Notes under the pieces: generated by a model
What the model was told of the DNA's origin: nothing
Databases searched by the model: none
The model's input: only the letters and a program-made list of their open reading frames with translations
Source: CALAED01 sp035765195
Lineage (GTDB): Bacteria > Actinomycetota > Actinomycetes > Streptosporangiales > Streptosporangiaceae
Assembly (NCBI GenBank): GCA_035765195.1
Contig: DASTYC010000006.1
Coordinates: 124,001-188,000, forward strand
DNA: 64,000 nucleotides
Reading direction: 5' to 3'
Made by a program: the position numbers and the translations under genes
Shown: one piece after another, positions 1 through 7,604 of the stretch
Numbering within the stretch: position 1 is the stretch's first letter
How the letters are laid out: every line of letters starts with the position of its first letter

Positions 1-184
1 GAAAAAGACCCTCCGTATCCCAACCCCGATCGACAGGGAACGGTGTGATGGCGTCGCCGCCCGACGCCACCAGCTCCCACAAGCCCTCCGGAGACGACAC
101 TTCCCCGGGGAACCGGCACGCCATACCGACGATCGCGATGGGATCGCGATCCGGGGTCCCGGCTAAGCCGTCAACGTCAACCAT
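1..184 (-). CDS. Type I modular polyketide synthase, N-terminal fragment (ketosynthase start)
   Basis: Only the first 61 codons lie in the window; the gene runs off the left edge. From residue 14 the protein reads DPIAIVGMACRFPGE and later DAITPFPVDRGWDTEGLF, the N-terminal signature of ketosynthase domains in modular type I polyketide synthases. The ATG at 184 is fixed by an in-frame TAG at 202-200. Only 13 residues precede the ketosynthase, so the coiled-coil docking helix (about 30 residues) seen on internal PKS subunits is missing. This would fit a first subunit with a loading module, but the active-site residue (Cys or Gln) is outside the window. It is divergent from the 580-1176 gene and shows that the cluster continues to the left. 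Confidence 0.9.
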   Translation of the reverse strand, partial: MVDVDGLAGTPDRDPIAIVGMACRFPGEVSSPEGLWELVASGGDAITPFPVDRGWDTEGLF

Positions 185-579
185 GCTCGGCGGGCGTTGC
201 TAATCGCAGGCTCCGATGTGCCTGATCCGCGTACTCAGAAATGGGTCGTCCTCCAAGTACCAGGGTTGAATCACGTCAGGTGGCCACGGCCGGGGCCGAG
301 AAGAGTTGATCATTAACGAGTCAATGACCGGCGCGTCAAGAGAGTCGAAGACCTTGTCAAGGTCACGGCAAATGTACCCCACGGGCGAGGAGGAATAAAA
401 TGTGACGAAAGCCACAAAGCTGACACCCATGGGGGCCAGTGGACGCAGGAGCGGGATGAGCGGCCGCGACGCGGCCTGTGGGCCCTGTGAGCCACGGGAC
501 CCCGTGGGCCTGGGGATGCCCGATCAGGATGCCGGCCGCCCGCTTACGGACCTGATGCTCCGGAGGCGAAGATGCCGAC
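185..579. other. Divergent intergenic region, PKS / CMD-like gene
   Basis: This 395-bp stretch separates the leftward PKS gene from the rightward gene at 580 and must hold both promoters. Short reading frames here have no recognisable product. It is locally less GC-rich around 300-420. No convincing operator was identified. Confidence 0.5.
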
Positions 580-1176
580 ATGAGCTACCTCCGTACACCC
601 GATGAGAACGACGCCGATGATCGCGTCGCCCGTCTCTACGCAGCCGATCTCAGCATGCTGGGATATGTCGCCAACTACACCAAGGTGTTCGCGTTGCGCC
701 CGGACGTCTACTCGGCCTGGGCGCAGCTCAATACCGCGATCATCGCGGGCATGGACCGCCGTCGGTACGAGCTGGTCACCCTGGCCGCCGCTCGGCAACT
801 GCGCTCCAGCTACTGCGCTCTCGCGCACGGAAAGGTCCTGCGGGACCGATACCACGATGCGGACACCGTGCACGCGATCGCCACGGATCAGCCGACCGCC
901 GACCTCGAACCTGTCGACATGGCGATCATCGCCTTCGCGGAAAAGGTGGTCACCGACGCTCCGGGCATCACCCCCGCCGACATCCACGAGCTTCGCCACC
1001 GCGGGTTGTCGGACACCGACATCTTCCAGATCGTGGTGTGCGCCGCCGCCCGATGCTTCTTCAGCACCGTGCTCGACGCCGTCGGGGCCGAGCCCGACGC
1101 CCACTACCGCACGTCGCTGGAGCCCGAGCTCCAAGACGCCCTCACCTTCGGGCGGCCCATCGCCGACGGCCGATAG
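580..1176 (+). CDS. Carboxymuconolactone decarboxylase / AhpD-like protein
   Basis: A 198-residue protein of the CMD/AhpD superfamily. The segment SSYCALAHG near residue 75 resembles the Cys-x2-x-His redox/acid-base motif of this fold, though with one cysteine instead of the CxxC of true AhpD peroxidases. A second hydrophobic helix (IFQIVVCAAARCFF, about residue 148) carries another two cysteines. Members act as peroxide-reducing alkylhydroperoxidases or as decarboxylases of carboxymuconolactone. In this cluster it could decarboxylate or isomerise an aromatic-derived intermediate, or protect oxygenases from peroxide; the sequence does not decide. It is divergent from the PKS gene and convergent with the PapC-like gene that ends at 1253. 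Confidence 0.75.
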   Translation: MSYLRTPDENDADDRVARLYAADLSMLGYVANYTKVFALRPDVYSAWAQLNTAIIAGMDRRRYELVTLAAARQLRSSYCALAHGKVLRDRYHDADTVHAIATDQPTADLEPVDMAIIAFAEKVVTDAPGITPADIHELRHRGLSDTDIFQIVVCAAARCFFSTVLDAVGAEPDAHYRTSLEPELQDALTFGRPIADGR

Positions 1177-1252
1177 CGGGCGCGGCTTCTCGTGGTCGGC
1201 GGGCTCGCGCGGCCCACGCCGAGCCCCATGCCGAGCCTCGCGACCGAACGCC

Positions 1253-2170
1253 TCATTCGGCACCCGCGGCGAGTCGTGAGAACAGATCGACGCAGTCGTC
1301 GGCGAGCCGTTCTCGATAGGGACCCAGCCAATCGGCGAGCTCCGCGAGCATTGCTTCGATCCGGTCCTCCGGTGCCGCGGTCGCGGCGTCGTCCACCTGC
1401 GTGCAGGCATCGCGCAGAGCCAGCCTGGCGGCGTGCGCGTGCGGATGGGCGACCTGGATGTCGCGGTACACCTCGGGGGTGCCGGTGACGATACGGGCGA
1501 GCAACGCCAGCAAGGTGCGATGCGGAGGCGGGCCGGCGGCCACCAACGTGGCTATATCGGCGTCCAGGATCTGCAGCGCTCGGCCAAAGGCCAGAATGCC
1601 GGCGTGCGTGGCGACCTGGAGCGCCGCCGTGAGCCGGTCGTGGTCGGCCGCCGAGACCGGTACGAGGCGGCCGCCGCCGGCGCGGATCAACGTCTGCAGG
1701 CGGCGGCTTCGCTCACCGCCGCGCACCTCGACGATGACCACGGGGCGGCCCTGGAAGCCCAGGTCGGGAGCGAACATGGGGTTCACGCCGAGAGCCTCGA
1801 GGCCATGCCGGTCGGCGGCCCGCTCCATCGCATCGGCGATGGGCGCCTTGACCGACAGCGTCTCCGCCAGCAGCGCCCCCCGCCGCAGGTGCGGAGCGAC
1901 CGCCGCCGTCGCCGCGGCGCCGATGTCCGCGGGCACCGCGAGGACAACGACGTCCGCCCGGGCCAACTCGGCGGTCAACCGCGGGTCCGGCGAACGGACG
2001 TCCGCCACCATCGAGGACACGCCGGGCATCGGCGTTCCCTGGCGCAGGTCGACCAGCGTCACCGCACCCTCCGAGCGCAGCAACCACGCGAACAGCCGCC
2101 CGACCGCGCCTTGTCCGCCGATGATCACCGATCGAGCGGATCCGCTCTGCACAGCGTCCATAACCCCCAT
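1253..2170 (-). CDS. papC: Prephenate dehydrogenase-like enzyme (PapC type)
   Basis: A 305-residue NAD-dependent oxidoreductase. An N-terminal Rossmann motif VIIGGQGAVGRLF (about residues 15-27) is followed by the acidic VDLRQ cofactor loop. A helical C-terminal half contains ATHAGILAFG, the position of the conserved TyrA histidine. PapC-type enzymes oxidatively decarboxylate 4-amino-4-deoxyprephenate to 4-aminophenylpyruvate in the pristinamycin and chloramphenicol precursor routes. The nearby amino-deoxychorismate synthase and chorismate-mutase domain support that role over tyrosine synthesis. It is divergent from the mutase fusion at 2553. Two close ATG starts exist (2170 and 2161). A housekeeping TyrA-like function is the alternative. 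Confidence 0.8.
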   Translation of the reverse strand: MGVMDAVQSGSARSVIIGGQGAVGRLFAWLLRSEGAVTLVDLRQGTPMPGVSSMVADVRSPDPRLTAELARADVVVLAVPADIGAAATAAVAPHLRRGALLAETLSVKAPIADAMERAADRHGLEALGVNPMFAPDLGFQGRPVVIVEVRGGERSRRLQTLIRAGGGRLVPVSAADHDRLTAALQVATHAGILAFGRALQILDADIATLVAAGPPPHRTLLALLARIVTGTPEVYRDIQVAHPHAHAARLALRDACTQVDDAATAAPEDRIEAMLAELADWLGPYRERLADDCVDLFSRLAAGAE

Positions 2171-2552
2171 ACTCCGCGTCCGGGCGGTCCCATGGACGTC
2201 TCGCGCCGCCGTGCCGAGAACGGCGATGACGAAACACCATTGGTCAATGGGTCATGACCTCGGAAAAGAAGGCACACCGTCCGGCGCCGAATCGTATCGA
2301 TGATCCATTACCGGATCGAACGACGGATATCAGGGCGCGAGCGCGGGGGGCGCATCCGCCTTATGCCAGACTCTGGACAAGACCGGCCGGTGATTCGATG
2401 GATCTGTTGTGCGGCTGCACGTAGAGATTCAGGCATTTCCCGAGAGCCGTTCTGCTCGACGGGGTCCACGAAGCATCCTGAGCGCGTACAGCGGATGCCG
2501 CAATTATGGTCGGCCGAAACGCCGTTATCATCACAATGCCGAAGGGACGACG
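2171..2552. other. Divergent intergenic region papC-like / mutase-dioxygenase
   Basis: This 382-bp region holds promoters for two pathway genes. A short palindrome GGTCATGACC lies at 2250-2259 and shares a half-site with the long operator at 5035-5062, but the second arm does not match. No gene was recognised. Confidence 0.4.
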
Positions 2553-3335
2553 ATGGCTGACGCTGAAACCCCTGAACTGACGCGCCTGCGTAGTGAGATC
2601 GATCGCGTCAACGACTCGTTACTCGCCTTGTTGTCGGAGCGGACAGAGCTCTGTAAGAAGATCGCCGAGCACAAGCGCGATCAGGGCATTCCCATGATGC
2701 AGCAGGACCGGCTCGATGCGCTGCGAACGAAGGTCCGGGGGTTCGCGGCGGAGCGCGAGATCGACTCGGCGTTCCTCGAAGAGGTCTTCGACCTCATCAC
2801 CGCCGAGGCATGTCGCCTGGAGAACGACATCATCGGCACCCCTGACGGCGGGCCTTCCGCGATGCAGAGCCGCGCACGCCGGATCGACCACGTCGCCATC
2901 GCCGTCCGGGACATGGACGAGGCGGTGGCCATGTTCGAGCAGCGTTACGGTTTCTCGGTGGCCGAGCGGCAACAGGTCGACGGCGACTTCACCGGCATGA
3001 CCATGGTGACGATGCGGGCCGGAGGGGTCACCGTCGTGCTCTGCGAGGGAGACTCGCCCCGATCCAACGTGTGCCAGTACATCGACCATTACGGGCCGGG
3101 TGTGCAGCATGTCGCCATCGAGGTGCGCGACCAGCCCGGGGTGGTGGACGACCTGCGCGAGCGAGAGGCCAACCTGCTCACCGGGATCATCAGTTCCCCC
3201 GGCCTCGACCAGGCTTTCACCAGGCGCGACGCGAATACCGGGATGCAGTTCGAATTCATCACCCGCACTCAGAGCACCGGGTTCACCAATGTCAAGGAAC
3301 TGTTCACCGCGATGGAGCGCGACAACGTCTATTGA
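2553..3335 (+). CDS. Chorismate mutase (AroQ) fused to HPPD-like vicinal-oxygen-chelate dioxygenase
   Basis: A 260-residue two-domain protein. Residues 8-95 form an AroQ-type mutase (LRSEIDRVND, ERTELCKKIAEHK). Residues 108-258 form one vicinal-oxygen-chelate domain. Candidate Fe(II) ligands are His113 (IDHVAIAV), His186 (VQHVAIEV) and Glu234 (QFEFITR). The tail STGFTNVKELFTAMERD matches the C-terminal signature of 4-hydroxyphenylpyruvate dioxygenase and hydroxymandelate synthase. Those enzymes are about 350 residues with an extra N-terminal domain, which is absent here. Likely role: convert 4-amino-4-deoxychorismate to the aminoprephenate, and oxidise the arylpyruvate formed after the PapC-like step. 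The ATG at 2553 follows GAAGGGA. An in-frame TTA codon lies at 2619. It is convergent with the ATP-grasp gene, 13 bp apart. Confidence 0.85.
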   Translation: MADAETPELTRLRSEIDRVNDSLLALLSERTELCKKIAEHKRDQGIPMMQQDRLDALRTKVRGFAAEREIDSAFLEEVFDLITAEACRLENDIIGTPDGGPSAMQSRARRIDHVAIAVRDMDEAVAMFEQRYGFSVAERQQVDGDFTGMTMVTMRAGGVTVVLCEGDSPRSNVCQYIDHYGPGVQHVAIEVRDQPGVVDDLREREANLLTGIISSPGLDQAFTRRDANTGMQFEFITRTQSTGFTNVKELFTAMERDNVY

Positions 3336-3348
3336 TCTGCGCTGATCG

Positions 3349-4677
3349 CTACGGCCGGAGCACCCGGCCGCCGGCCCGGCCGGGACCGGCCGCCGAGCCG
3401 ATTCCGGCGGGGTCGACGTCGAAGCAGAGTTCCACGGCCGCCGCCTCGGCGCGCCTGACCGCCTCGCCGCCGGTCTCACCGACCGCGATCACATACCCGG
3501 TGAGATCTCCGATGCTCTCGGGCGTACGCACCGGCTCACCCGGGGCCACGTAAAGCGCGATCTCGGTGACGCCCGGCATCGTCTTCGCGAGCGGGACGCC
3601 CCGGACATCGGCGAGGACGCCCTCGGCCGGACTCGACAAGTACCGAACCGCCGCCGCCCGATCGCCGCGCTTGCCGAGGTCGGGCGGCAACCCCGCGTGT
3701 ACGCGGATCGCCTCGCGCGCCAGATGCAGCCCATGCGCCTCGTAGATCAACCGGGTGATCTGCGCTCCCGCCAGGCGGCCGTTCACCTCGATGAGTACCG
3801 GCCCGCCGGAGGTCATCCTCACCTCCACATGCGCCACACCGAAGTCATGGCCGATCGCCCGGAGCGCCCGGACGGCCACCTCGCCGCAGTCCCGCTGCGC
3901 GTCTTCCGGCAGCGTAGAGGGAAAGTTCTCGCCCAACTCCACGAAATGAGGGTGCGGGCCGAACAGTTCGTCGGTGACCCCGACGATGTGATGCCTGCCG
4001 CCCGAGTAGACCACCTCGACGCTCACCTGGTAGCCGGGTAGGTATTCCTCCACCAGAACGCCGGGCGGCCGAGGATTCCCCCTACGGTCGGTGGCGGCCA
4101 CCGCGATGCGCTCGTATTGCCGCTCGGCATCGGCGGGAGTGGTGCACAGCTTCACGCCGATGCCGCCCGCCTCACTGGGCGGCTTGACCACGCACGCGCC
4201 CGCGAGTCGCGCCGCCGCGTCCCTGGCCTCGGTCGCGGACCGCACCCAGAAGAATTCGGGCACCGGCACCTGGGCGGCGGCGCAGAGTTGTCGCGTTCGC
4301 TGCTTGTGGCGCGCGTTCAACGCGGCGGCCGGCGACAGGCCGGGCAGCCCGAGCGCCTCCGCCACTTCGGCCACCACCACAACGCTGTATTCGGTGACGG
4401 AGAAGACTCCGCCAAGGCGGCTGGTGGCGCCCGCTTCGGCGAGCGCGGCCAGGACGCCGGCCGAATCCGAGATGTCTGCTTCGATGACTTCGTCGACGTA
4501 CGTCGCGACGCTCTGCTTCGAGACCGCTGTCTTGAGGTATTCGGACAGATTGCTCGTGACGAGAATCGTGTCGAGCCCTTGTTCCTTGCATATTTGGAAG
4601 GGATCGAATCCAAAGGGCTGCAGGCGGCCGTTTTCGATCAGTGCGATGGTGTTGTTGGAATTATTCGCCGACGTCAT
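3349..4677 (-). CDS. ATP-grasp carboxylate-amine ligase
   Basis: A 442-residue ATP-grasp protein. The N-terminal part resembles the preATP-grasp fold of carbamoyl-phosphate-synthase-like ligases. The central region has CVVKPPSEAGGIGVKL (ATP lid) and VLVEEYLPGYQVSVEVVY. Near the end of the catalytic core, VEVRMTSGGPVLIEVNGRLAG carries the Glu/Asn Mg-binding residues. Such enzymes activate a carboxylate as acyl-phosphate and join it to an amine (dipeptide ligases, DdaF/BacD type) or carboxylate. In this cluster it probably forms an amide bond to an amino acid or aminoaryl unit. The start is taken at ATG 4677; a GTG at 4716 would add 13 residues. It is divergent from pabAB. Confidence 0.82.
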   Translation of the reverse strand: MTSANNSNNTIALIENGRLQPFGFDPFQICKEQGLDTILVTSNLSEYLKTAVSKQSVATYVDEVIEADISDSAGVLAALAEAGATSRLGGVFSVTEYSVVVVAEVAEALGLPGLSPAAALNARHKQRTRQLCAAAQVPVPEFFWVRSATEARDAAARLAGACVVKPPSEAGGIGVKLCTTPADAERQYERIAVAATDRRGNPRPPGVLVEEYLPGYQVSVEVVYSGGRHHIVGVTDELFGPHPHFVELGENFPSTLPEDAQRDCGEVAVRALRAIGHDFGVAHVEVRMTSGGPVLIEVNGRLAGAQITRLIYEAHGLHLAREAIRVHAGLPPDLGKRGDRAAAVRYLSSPAEGVLADVRGVPLAKTMPGVTEIALYVAPGEPVRTPESIGDLTGYVIAVGETGGEAVRRAEAAAVELCFDVDPAGIGSAAGPGRAGGRVLRP

Positions 4678-5474
4678 AGTCGACCCGACGTTATGTAGGT
4701 CACCCTGGATGCGCACATGCTTCGCATCTGGCCTGCCTCCCGTCCCCCGAACAAGAAAGCCCAGTCGCCTTCACGATGCACATTGACTTCTCTTCCGATG
4801 AATCTTAACCGCCATGCGAGGGGCACGATCCGGGTTTCCAGAACCTGGCCGCCCTGGGGGCCGGACGGCAGGCCCGCCGTAGCGCTGCGGCCAGAGGGGC
4901 CGAAGCCGAAACCCTTGGGGCGGATGAGCTAATCGATGCTCATGGTGTCCAATCCGGTAATGCTTTTTTCCTACCAGAATAGTCGACTTGCCCTGACTCC
5001 ATGGGGTTGCAACTCCGCCGCGGTCACGTGATATCGGTCATGACTTGATCAAGTTATGACCGCCCGGTTAAATGCCCATTTGACTAGCGTAGCCACGCCG
5101 ACGGATACTGCGGAGATCGTCTCTTGTGTCGATGGAGTTGGCGTGTGAAGCCGCGCCGGGCGCTCCCCGGTGAGTCGTGCTCATGCTCAACGCCACGGGA
5201 TCGGCTCGATGCCCGCCGAGGGATCGGGGTGGGCATGGGGTCCGAGGTGTTCATCCTATGCGGTCGCTCGGGGGAGGGTTCGCCATGGCGCGCAGTGTCG
5301 TGCCGCTTTGCCGACCGCCATTGAATCAGCCTGCCATACCGTACGTGATATACGCGTCGGCTGTGCCTTCGCCGGCACCCCGCACCACGGACGATCCATC
5401 GTGCATGTGGTGTTTTGATTCATGTCGCCAACACATTACCGGCGACCTTTGACTTGACTTTCAGGGATCCGGCC
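4678..5474. other. Long divergent intergenic region ATP-grasp / pabAB
   Basis: About 800 bp without a credible gene. It is unusually AT-rich for this window between about 4950 and 5100, where the 28-bp palindrome at 5035-5062 sits. It probably carries the promoters of both flanking genes and a main control point of the cluster. Confidence 0.6.
5035..5062. promoter_or_regulatory. 28-bp near-perfect palindrome, putative repressor operator
   Basis: The left arm CGGTCATGACTTGA is matched by the right arm TCAAGTTATGACCG with a single mismatched pair; the centre CTTGATCAAG is perfect. Size and symmetry fit a MarR- or TetR-family dimer site. It lies about 410 bp before pabAB and 360 bp before the ATP-grasp gene. 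No regulator gene was recognised nearby in the window, so the binding protein is unknown. Confidence 0.65.
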
Positions 5475-7604
5475 ATGATTCGCTCACTCCTCATCGATAA
5501 CTACGATTCCTACACCTACAATCTCTTCCAGCTAATGGCTCAGGTGTACGAAGTGGATCCGGTGGTCGTCCGCAACGACGATCCGCGCTGCGTAGAACTG
5601 GCCGAGGAATTAGGCTGCGTTGTCATATCGCCTGGGCCGGGTGATCCCTGTGACCCGCATGACTTCGGCATGTGCGCCGAAGTGCTTCGACGGGTCAACG
5701 TGCCGCTGTTAGGCGTGTGCCTGGGTCATCAGGGGATTGGCGCGATCAGCGGCGCCAGCGTGGTCCGCGCCCCGCAGGCGCGGCATGGTTACATCAGCAA
5801 GATCAGGCATACGAGCGACGAGATCTTCCACGGAATTCCACAGGACTTCTCCGCCGTCCGCTATCACTCACTTTGTGTGGCCGAACCGTTGCCGCCCGAG
5901 TTGGCGCCGATCGCGTATTCGGAAGACGGACTCCTCATGGGCGTCCGACACCAAAGCCGGCCATTTTGGGGCGTACAGTTCCATCCGGAATCCGTCCTCA
6001 CCGAATATGGCTCCCTGCTGTTGTGGAACTTCGGCCAGATCGTGTCTTCACACCATAAGAGGACCGGCGATCTGGGCAGCGGAAAGCGGCGATATACAGC
6101 TCACACGCGAAGGATCACGGATTTCCGGGCCAACGGCTCGGCGGTCTATTCGGCGTTGTTCGGCCAATCCGAGCACACCGTATGGCTGGACAGCGTGCGC
6201 GCCGAACACGGCTTGGCGCGGTTCTCGTACCTGGCCGAGGCGTCCCCCCACCTCGGTGAGGTGCTGACCTACAAAGTGGCCGAGGCCAAGGTGTTCATCG
6301 AGGAGGTCGACCGCTCCGTCGTCCGGTGCGTTCCCGGCTCGGTCTTCGATGTGCTGAACGACGAGATAGGCCATCGGACCATCTGCTCGCCCGAGTTACC
6401 GTTCGACTTCACCGGCGGATACATGGGCTACTTCGGATATGAGCTCAAGGCCGAGTGCGGTTCCGCGACACCGCACGCCTCCGCTCTACCGGACGCGGTC
6501 TGGATATTCGCGGACCGGCTCGCGGTCATCGACCACGCGAATGACATCGTTCACCTCATCGCGCTCAGCGGCACCACGTCGCGGTCGGAGGCGACCGCCC
6601 TGGAGTGGCTGGACTGGGCAGAGTCCGTCCTGCTGAAGGATGCCGATCACGAGTCGCCGGCGGAGCCCGGCCAGGCGAACGCTCCCGACCCGGCGGCATT
6701 GCGCGCGTCCGCGGAGGCCGGCCTCGTCCGCGATCGCGACCAATACATCGTGGACATCTTGCGGTGCAAGGAGAAGCTGCTCGCGGGCGAGACGTACGAA
6801 GTCTGCCTGACCGATACGGTGCTCCTCCCCCGCACGGTCGAGCCGTTGCCGTTCTATGGCCGGCTGCGCCAGCGGAATCCGGCGCCGTACTCGGCCTTCG
6901 TGTCCGCCGGCGGCGTACAGATAGCCTGCTCGTCGCCGGAGCGGTTCCTCAAGATCGACCGAAGCCGGGTGGTCGAGAGCAAGCCGATCAAGGGCACGCT
7001 GCCCCGCGGCCGCACTCCCGAAGAAGATGTCGAGCTGCGCAGGGAACTCGCCTCGGATCCCAAGAGCCGAGCCGAGAACCTCATGATCGTGGATCTGCTT
7101 CGCAACGACCTCGGCCGGGTCTGCGAACCCGGCAGCGTGCACGTTCCCAGCTTGATGCAGGTGGAGTCCTATACGACCGTGCACCAACTCGTGTCGACCG
7201 TGCGCGGCCGGCTGCGGCACGACGTCACGGCGGTGGACTGCGTACGCGCCTGTTTTCCCGGCGGATCGATGACCGGGGCGCCCAAGCTGCGCACGATGGA
7301 GATCATTGATGAGCTCGAGACGCGGGCGCGCGGACCCTACTCGGGCACGATCGGGTTCTTGAGCTGCGACGGGACCGCGGACCTGAACATCACCATCAGA
7401 ACGGCGGTGTTCACCGAGGAGCAAATGATCATCGGCGCCGGCGGCGCGATCGTGCTCGACTCCGATCCGAGCGCCGAGTACGAAGAAATGGTGCTCAAGG
7501 CGATGGCACCCATGCGCGGCTTGCCCGCCGCGGATGTCACGGCGCGGTCGGAGTTGTATGAAGTGAGGAACTCAGGTCGCACGAAGGGATGTGCCCATCG
7601 ATGA
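5475..7604 (+). CDS. pabAB: 4-amino-4-deoxychorismate synthase, fused PabA-PabB (cluster copy)
   Basis: A 709-residue fusion that makes 4-amino-4-deoxychorismate from chorismate and glutamine. The N-terminal class I glutamine amidotransferase has Cys82 (GVCLGHQ) and His170/Glu172 (FHPES). The C-terminal chorismate-binding half has the PIKGT motif, whose lysine marks ADC synthases against PIAGT of anthranilate synthases, plus ENLMIVDLLRNDLGRV and GSMTGAPK. The order amidotransferase then PabB is that of CmlB/PapA/PabAB and not of PhzE. The ATG at 5475 follows AGGGA. Three TTA codons (5610, 5709, 6396) suggest bldA-dependent translation. It overlaps the ligase start by 4 bp (ATGA). A second copy begins at 62253. 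Confidence 0.95.
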   Translation: MIRSLLIDNYDSYTYNLFQLMAQVYEVDPVVVRNDDPRCVELAEELGCVVISPGPGDPCDPHDFGMCAEVLRRVNVPLLGVCLGHQGIGAISGASVVRAPQARHGYISKIRHTSDEIFHGIPQDFSAVRYHSLCVAEPLPPELAPIAYSEDGLLMGVRHQSRPFWGVQFHPESVLTEYGSLLLWNFGQIVSSHHKRTGDLGSGKRRYTAHTRRITDFRANGSAVYSALFGQSEHTVWLDSVRAEHGLARFSYLAEASPHLGEVLTYKVAEAKVFIEEVDRSVVRCVPGSVFDVLNDEIGHRTICSPELPFDFTGGYMGYFGYELKAECGSATPHASALPDAVWIFADRLAVIDHANDIVHLIALSGTTSRSEATALEWLDWAESVLLKDADHESPAEPGQANAPDPAALRASAEAGLVRDRDQYIVDILRCKEKLLAGETYEVCLTDTVLLPRTVEPLPFYGRLRQRNPAPYSAFVSAGGVQIACSSPERFLKIDRSRVVESKPIKGTLPRGRTPEEDVELRRELASDPKSRAENLMIVDLLRNDLGRVCEPGSVHVPSLMQVESYTTVHQLVSTVRGRLRHDVTAVDCVRACFPGGSMTGAPKLRTMEIIDELETRARGPYSGTIGFLSCDGTADLNITIRTAVFTEEQMIIGAGGAIVLDSDPSAEYEEMVLKAMAPMRGLPAADVTARSELYEVRNSGRTKGCAHR

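Noticed and set aside
200..605. Several short frames between the PKS start and the CMD-like gene
   Set aside because: They overlap each other on both strands without coding character; treated as a divergent promoter region.
2250..2259. GGTCATGACC as a second copy of the 28-bp operator
   Set aside because: Only one half-site is shared and the extended arms do not match.
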